From positions 1-5,749 of the forward strand of contig VEPB01000353.1 in the NCBI GenBank assembly GCA_012026715.1: 5,749 nt of DNA. The letters are read 5' to 3'. This DNA is from Methylococcaceae bacterium. Its GTDB lineage: Bacteria; Pseudomonadota; Gammaproteobacteria; Methylococcales; Methylococcaceae. Shown in pieces: positions 1-2,850 of the stretch. Every line of letters starts with the position of its first letter. Within the stretch, counting starts at the first letter, position 1. The position numbers were made by a program, and so were the translations under genes. The notes beneath the pieces were generated by a model that was given only the letters and a program-made list of their open reading frames with translations, had not been told where the DNA came from and did no database searches.

Positions 1-225
1 ATCGCCAGCCGGTTCGGGTTCGACGCCTACGGCATGAGTGCCGACATGCCGGACCCCGTGGCCCACGCCATCAACCACATGCTCGATCATATCCAGAAGT
101 TGGATGTCCAACTGGAAGCCCTCAAACGGGCCCTCCAGGAACACGGCCTCACCATTCCGGAGGAACCCCTGCCGCAGTTGGACGATTGCCAGATCGGCCA
201 GGGCGATGGGGACGGCCCCGTTTGA
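1..225 (+). CDS. C-terminal fragment of an unrecognised protein
   Basis: The frame is open from the left edge to the TGA at 223-225, so only about the last 74 residues are visible and the true start lies upstream. The ATG at 34 would give 63 residues, but the frame continues upstream with codon usage like that downstream, so I treat this as the tail of a longer gene. It begins with a short segment containing FGFDAYGM. A predicted helical, amphipathic stretch follows (HAINHMLDHIQKLDVQLEAL and on), coiled-coil-like with leucine, isoleucine and methionine at heptad-like spacing. It ends in a proline- and acid-rich tail with a Gly-Asp run (GQGDGDGPV), probably disordered. I do not recognise the family. 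It ends 33 bases before the rhomboid start on the same strand, so it may head the same transcript. Confidence is for it being coding. Confidence 0.6.
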   Translation: MASRFGFDAYGMSADMPDPVAHAINHMLDHIQKLDVQLEALKRALQEHGLTIPEEPLPQLDDCQIGQGDGDGPV

Positions 226-258
226 TGGTCCCGGCGAACCCAACCCGCGAGAGCCGCC

Positions 259-993
259 ATGTTTCCCATCCGCGACGTCAATGAGAATGTCCGCCAGCCC
301 ATCGCCACCTTCATTCTGATTGGGCTCAATGTGGCAGCCTGGCTGCTGGTCCAGGGCTTAGGCACGGCCGAACCGCTGGCCAAGTCGCTGTGCGAGTATG
401 CCTTGATACCTGGTGAGCTGTTGGGCAAGGCCCCGCTGGGAGCCATCATTCCCATCGGCCAGAACATGGGTTGCCAGCTGGAGCAGGGCAGTCTCTTCAC
501 TCTGTTGACCCACCAGTTCCTCCACGGCGGGTGGTTTCATATCATCGCCAACATGTGGTTTCTGTGGGTGTTCGGCGACAACGTGGAAGACGTGATGGGG
601 CCGGTCCGGTTCGTGATTTTCTATCTGACGTGCGGATTGGCGGCGGCGGCGGCCCAGATTCTGACCAATCCCGGCGCTTTGGTGCCGATGGTCGGCGCCT
701 CCGGCGCGATCGGCGGGGTCTTGGGGGCTTACGTGCGCCTTTACCCGCGCGCGCAGATCATCACGGCGATCTTTCTCGGATTTTTCTACACCACGGTGTC
801 GTTGCCGGCCATCGCCATGCTGGGATATTGGTTTTTCCTTCAATTGGCGGGCGGCTTGCCGGCTTTGCAAGGTGCCGGCGGCGGTGTGGCGTTCTGGGCT
901 CACATCGGCGGCTTCATCGCCGGGCTGGTACTGGTGATGCCGATGCATCGGCCGGACTTTCTGGCCCAGCACCGGGCACGCAACGCCTACTGA
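259..993 (+). CDS. rhomboid family intramembrane serine protease
   Basis: Polytopic inner-membrane protease of 244 residues that would cleave transmembrane substrates within the bilayer. The catalytic dyad is visible: Ser148 in the GxSG motif (GASG, 146-149) and His215 in AFWAHIGGF. The oxyanion-side HxxxN motif, His94 and Asn98 in WFHIIAN, is also present. About six hydrophobic segments can be read (about 16-34, 88-106, 115-135, 143-158, 166-195 broken by a loop, and 212-228), which matches the minimal bacterial six-helix rhomboid core with no extra soluble domain. The N-terminus (MFPIRDVNENVRQPI) is typical of this subfamily and supports the ATG at 259, although the Shine-Dalgarno sequence is weak (GCGAGAG). 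A GGC-rich run near 648-656 encodes an alanine stretch in one helix. The substrate cannot be told from the sequence. mutM follows after one base. Confidence 0.95.
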   Translation: MFPIRDVNENVRQPIATFILIGLNVAAWLLVQGLGTAEPLAKSLCEYALIPGELLGKAPLGAIIPIGQNMGCQLEQGSLFTLLTHQFLHGGWFHIIANMWFLWVFGDNVEDVMGPVRFVIFYLTCGLAAAAAQILTNPGALVPMVGASGAIGGVLGAYVRLYPRAQIITAIFLGFFYTTVSLPAIAMLGYWFFLQLAGGLPALQGAGGGVAFWAHIGGFIAGLVLVMPMHRPDFLAQHRARNAY

Positions 994-994
994 C

Positions 995-1810
995 ATGCCC
1001 GAATTGCCGGAGGTCGAAACCACCCGACGGGGCTTGTCGCCCCATTTGTGCGGCCGCGGCGTGGTCGCGGCCGTGGTGCGGGATGGCCGCTTGCGCTGGC
1101 CGGTGCCTCCCGACTTGGCCGAGATCCTCGGCGGGCGTTCCATCGATGCAGTCGATCGGCGCGGCAAGTATCTGCTGATCCGGTTCGATGGGGGTTGCCT
1201 CATCGCTCACCTGGGCATGTCCGGCAGCCTGCGCATGGTGGCTCCCGAAGCGCATCCCCGGAAACACGATCATGTCGACATCCTGCTGGACGACGGAGGC
1301 TGCCTGCGGTTTCACGACCCGCGCCGGTTCGGATGCCTGTTGTGGACCGACCAAGACCCCTTGCTGCATCCGCTGCTGCGGGAGCTGGGGCCGGAACCGC
1401 TGGAGCCGGAGTTTTCCGGCGAGTATCTGCACGACGCGTCGCGCGGCCGGGAAGCCCCCGTCAAGCACTTCATCATGGATGCGCGGATCGTCGTGGGGGT
1501 GGGAAACATCTACGCCAACGAGGCGCTGTTCCGGGCCGGCATTCTTCCCCAGCGGGCGGCCGGGCGCATTTCCCCGCTGCGTTACCGGCGGCTGGCCGAG
1601 AGCATCAAGCAGGCGCTTACCGAAGCGATCGCGCAAGGTGGCACGACCTTGCGCGATTTCGTCAACGCCGCGGGGCGGCCGGGTTACTTTCAGCAGGTCT
1701 TGACGGTCTACGATCGCGCCGGCGAGGCCTGCCGGGTATGCGACCGACCGATACGATCGGAACGTCTCGGTCAACGGGCGACCTACTACTGCCCCAGCTG
1801 TCAGCGCTGA
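995..1810 (+). CDS. mutM: formamidopyrimidine-DNA glycosylase (Fpg/MutM)
   Basis: Bifunctional DNA glycosylase/AP lyase of base excision repair; the family removes 8-oxoguanine and ring-opened purines. At 271 residues it has the normal family length. The N-terminus MPELPEVETTRRGL supplies the catalytic Pro2 (N-terminal after Met removal) and Glu3. Lys58 in RRGKYLL is the conserved hairpin lysine, and HLGMSG (72-77) and the HDPRRFG segment (107-113) are classic. VGNIYANEALF (169-179) is the helix-two-turns-helix signature with Asn171. The C-terminal zinc finger is complete: Cys246 and Cys249, then Cys266 and Cys269, with Arg261 between them as in the DNA-binding beta-hairpin. The start ATG is one base after the rhomboid stop and has no good Shine-Dalgarno of its own, suggesting translational coupling. 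No functional link between the two genes is evident beyond shared transcription. All key residues are intact, so it should be active. Confidence 0.98.
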   Translation: MPELPEVETTRRGLSPHLCGRGVVAAVVRDGRLRWPVPPDLAEILGGRSIDAVDRRGKYLLIRFDGGCLIAHLGMSGSLRMVAPEAHPRKHDHVDILLDDGGCLRFHDPRRFGCLLWTDQDPLLHPLLRELGPEPLEPEFSGEYLHDASRGREAPVKHFIMDARIVVGVGNIYANEALFRAGILPQRAAGRISPLRYRRLAESIKQALTEAIAQGGTTLRDFVNAAGRPGYFQQVLTVYDRAGEACRVCDRPIRSERLGQRATYYCPSCQR

Positions 1811-1841
1811 GTCAGGTTCCGTCCAGACGGCGGCTGCCGGG

Positions 1842-2015
1842 TCATTGCCTGGGCGGATTGATCTTGGCCTCGATGTAGAGCTTGAGGAACGAGATCGCCG
1901 AGTAGATCAAGACGGCGAACAAAACCCACTCCTGCACCGACACGCTGGTCGGGTCGTCGTCGACCACCACGATGCCGATGGTGGACACCAAGGCCAGTAC
2001 AAAGTAGTTCATCAT
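1842..2015 (-). CDS. small two-helix membrane protein, function unknown
   Basis: A 57-residue protein starting MMNYFVLALV and ending in KINPPRQ. There are two hydrophobic segments, about residues 4-18 and 29-47. They are joined by an acidic turn (Asp19-Asp21), and a short charged tail follows. I recognise no family. The frame stays open upstream to an ATG at 2174, but I chose the ATG at 2015 (an adjacent ATG at 2012 is also possible). A GGAAGA ribosome-binding site lies five bases upstream of it (2021-2026, minus strand), the hydrophobic protein begins there, and the upstream extension runs through the palindromic repeat region and looks non-coding. The gene converges on mutM with 31 bases between the two stops. 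Whether it is expressed is uncertain, but the coherent membrane topology and positioned ribosome-binding site favour a real gene. Confidence 0.7.
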   Translation of the reverse strand: MMNYFVLALVSTIGIVVVDDDPTSVSVQEWVLFAVLIYSAISFLKLYIEAKINPPRQ

Positions 2016-2020
2016 GGTGG

Positions 2021-2026
2021 TCTTCC
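2021..2026 (-). promoter_or_regulatory. ribosome-binding site of the small membrane protein gene
   Basis: GGAAGA on the minus strand, five bases upstream of the ATG at 2015 and eight upstream of the ATG at 2012. It is the main reason for choosing the short start over the long open extension to 2174. Confidence 0.5.
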
Positions 2027-2036
2027 GGGTGATGGA

Positions 2037-2053
2037 CTCGTGCTCAGTACGAG
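2037..2053 (-). repeat. small hairpin in the leader of the small gene
   Basis: CTCGT (2037-2041) pairs with ACGAG (2049-2053) around a seven-base loop, 22 bases upstream of the ATG at 2015. It is short enough to be chance. It sits at the outer edge of the large palindrome described separately. Confidence 0.25.
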
Positions 2054-2138
2054 GATCGGTTGCTAAGGATGTGGCCCAAAATAACTTCCCCGACTTCCCG
2101 TCGGAGGGAGTCAGATGCCACCGGATCGAATTCTGGAA

Positions 2139-2159
2139 CCCTCTCTCCGCGGGAGAGGG
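2139..2159. repeat. REP-like hairpin, left unit
   Basis: A near-perfect hairpin with a nine-pair stem (one G-T pair) and a CGC loop, of the form CCCTCTC...GAGAGGG. It is followed by GGGTGA at 2162-2167. Reverse-complemented, the unit reads TCACCCTGCCCTCTCC..., matching the right-hand unit. Such CCCTCACCCC-type palindromes are a common style of intergenic repeat in GC-rich proteobacteria. Confidence 0.7.
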
Positions 2160-2220
2160 CAGGGTGATGGCCAAGCGCCTGATGTTTCAACAAGCTTGCC
2201 GCAAGCACGAGGCGCCCGGG

Positions 2221-2255
2221 CCCTCACCCCAACCCCTCTACCGCAGGGAGAGGGG
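2221..2255. repeat. REP-like hairpin, right unit (inverted relative to the left unit)
   Basis: It begins CCCTCACCCC and then forms a hairpin. CCCCTCT (2233-2239) pairs with AGAGGGG (2249-2255); an A-G mismatch and two further C-G pairs close around a GCA loop. With the left unit it forms an inverted doublet, the arrangement typical of REP doublets mobilised by RAYT transposases. No such transposase is in the window. Confidence 0.7.
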
Positions 2256-2413
2256 CTTCAATGCGATCCCATCGGGACTGCGCTCAGAAATATCCGTCGG
2301 GGACTTCCGGGAGTTTATTTTCGACCACATCCTAAGCCGTTCAGCGGGATCCTCCGGACGGCTCGTTCGACCGACTCCGACAGGCTTCTAGGGTCAACCT
2401 GGTGGTTCCTTGC

Positions 2414-2431
2414 CAGGCGAAATCAGGCGAA
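2414..2431. repeat. short tandem repeat, two copies with a 10-base period
   Basis: CAGGCGAA occurs at 2414-2421 and again at 2424-2431. It lies in the non-coding gap between the palindromic element and the cytochrome c stop. No function can be assigned; two copies may be coincidence. Confidence 0.35.
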
Positions 2432-2480
2432 TTGATCGGAGCCCCTGGCATGGTTCAAAAAAGAGTCCTTGCCTTACCCG

Positions 2481-2789
2481 CTATTTTTGGCTCAAGACCC
2501 ACTGCACCAGCTTTTTCGCTTCCTCCGGAGTCACCGCATTGGGGGGCATGGGCATCTGGCCCCAAACGCCGCCGCCGCCTTTCATCACCTTCTGAGCGAG
2601 CTGATCGACGACATCCTGCCCCGCATATTTTGCGGCCACCTCCTTGTAGGCGGGGCCGACGATTTTCTTGTCGATGCCGTGGCAGCCGAGGCAGCCCTTG
2701 TTCTTGGCCAAGGCTTCATCGGCCTGGGCGGTAGCGACTCCGAGGTCGAGGCCGGCGATTACGGCGGTGATGAGTATTTTCTTGTTCAC
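2481..2789 (-). CDS. periplasmic class I cytochrome c, c-551 type
   Basis: A small single-haem electron carrier of 102 residues. The first about 23 residues form a Sec signal peptide (MNKKILITAVIAG...), with cleavage likely after the AQA at 21-23, leaving a mature protein of about 79 residues, close to the length of c-551. The haem attachment motif is CLGCH (Cys33, Cys36, His37). VGPAYKEVAAKYAGQ (44-58) and the Met-ligand segment GVWGQMPMPPN (74-84, Met81 most likely the sixth iron ligand) are hallmark c-551/c-552 features, as is the ending WVLSQK. The start is GTG at 2789, fixed by an AGGAG six bases upstream. An aspartate (Asp15) inside the hydrophobic part of the signal peptide is unusual. 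The gene lies 61 bases downstream of the large flavoprotein fusion on the same strand and may be co-transcribed. Its redox partners cannot be told from the sequence. Confidence 0.95.
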   Translation of the reverse strand: MNKKILITAVIAGLDLGVATAQADEALAKNKGCLGCHGIDKKIVGPAYKEVAAKYAGQDVVDQLAQKVMKGGGGVWGQMPMPPNAVTPEEAKKLVQWVLSQK

Positions 2790-2795
2790 GGATTT

Positions 2796-2800
2796 CTCCT
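2796..2800 (-). promoter_or_regulatory. ribosome-binding site of the cytochrome c gene
   Basis: A consensus AGGAG on the minus strand, six bases upstream of a GTG start. It makes the GTG at 2789 the clear start in the absence of an in-frame ATG that would keep the signal peptide. Confidence 0.8.
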
Positions 2801-2802
2801 GA

Positions 2803-2826
2803 TTGAAGTTTGGGGTTGTGCTTCAA
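2803..2826. repeat. inverted repeat ahead of the cytochrome c gene
   Basis: TTGAAG (2803-2808) and CTTCAA (2821-2826) form a perfect six-base inverted repeat with a 12-base spacer. It lies just upstream of the ribosome-binding site, in the 61-base gap after the large fusion gene. It could be a hairpin in the intercistronic mRNA or a protein-binding site. I saw no convincing -10/-35 pair beside it. Confidence 0.35.
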
Positions 2827-2850
2827 GATCTCCGGCGATGTGTTTCGGGC

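Larger units (their letters stand above)
2051..2355. repeat. imperfect palindromic element of about 300 bp
   Basis: The two halves of this gene-less stretch are inverted copies of each other. Matched blocks, outside to inside, are: GAGGATC (2051-2057) with GATCCTC (2348-2354); AGGATGTGG (2066-2074) with CCACATCCT (2325-2333); AAAATAA (2078-2084) with TTATTTT (2315-2321). Further in, AGTC, GATG, GGATCG and ATT blocks near 2109-2132 match 2259-2283 in reverse complement. Then come the two REP-like hairpins, GGGTGA (2162-2167) with TCACCC (2224-2229), GCGCCT (2175-2180) with AGGCGC (2210-2215), and a central GCTTG/CAAGC hairpin (2194-2206). The pairs share a centre near 2195-2203, so this is one symmetric element with small insertions rather than scattered hairpins. 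It carries no transposase. It could be a miniature inverted-repeat or REP-derived element, or an inverted duplication of an older sequence. Confidence 0.75.

Noticed and set aside
645..657. GGC trinucleotide run
   Set aside because: It encodes an alanine run inside a rhomboid membrane helix, and its short length is ordinary for a GC-rich genome.
358..1203. Minus-strand open frame of 281 codons across rhomboid and mutM
   Set aside because: Overlaps two well-supported genes; its translation is rich in Arg, Pro and His with no domain pattern.
914..1774. Minus-strand open frame of 286 codons opposite mutM
   Set aside because: mutM has every catalytic and zinc residue in place; this is its mirror frame.
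1819..1830. Possible terminator hairpin between mutM and the convergent small gene (CCGT/ACGG)
   Set aside because: Only four base pairs and no T-run on either side.
2016..2174. N-terminal extension of the small membrane protein to an ATG at 2174
   Set aside because: The added 53 residues run through the palindromic repeat and do not look protein-like, while a ribosome-binding site supports the start at 2015.
2014..2435. Two plus-strand open frames (2014-2391 and 2115-2435) in the gene-less gap
   Set aside because: Both translate the REP hairpins and palindrome arms, show no protein-like pattern and have no clear ribosome-binding site.
2411..2466. Possible terminator: TGCCAGG (2411-2417) pairing with CCTGGCA (2444-2450) near an A/T run at 2457-2462
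   Set aside because: In the minus direction the T-run comes before the hairpin, and in the plus direction the hairpin is followed by A rather than T. Neither order makes an intrinsic terminator.
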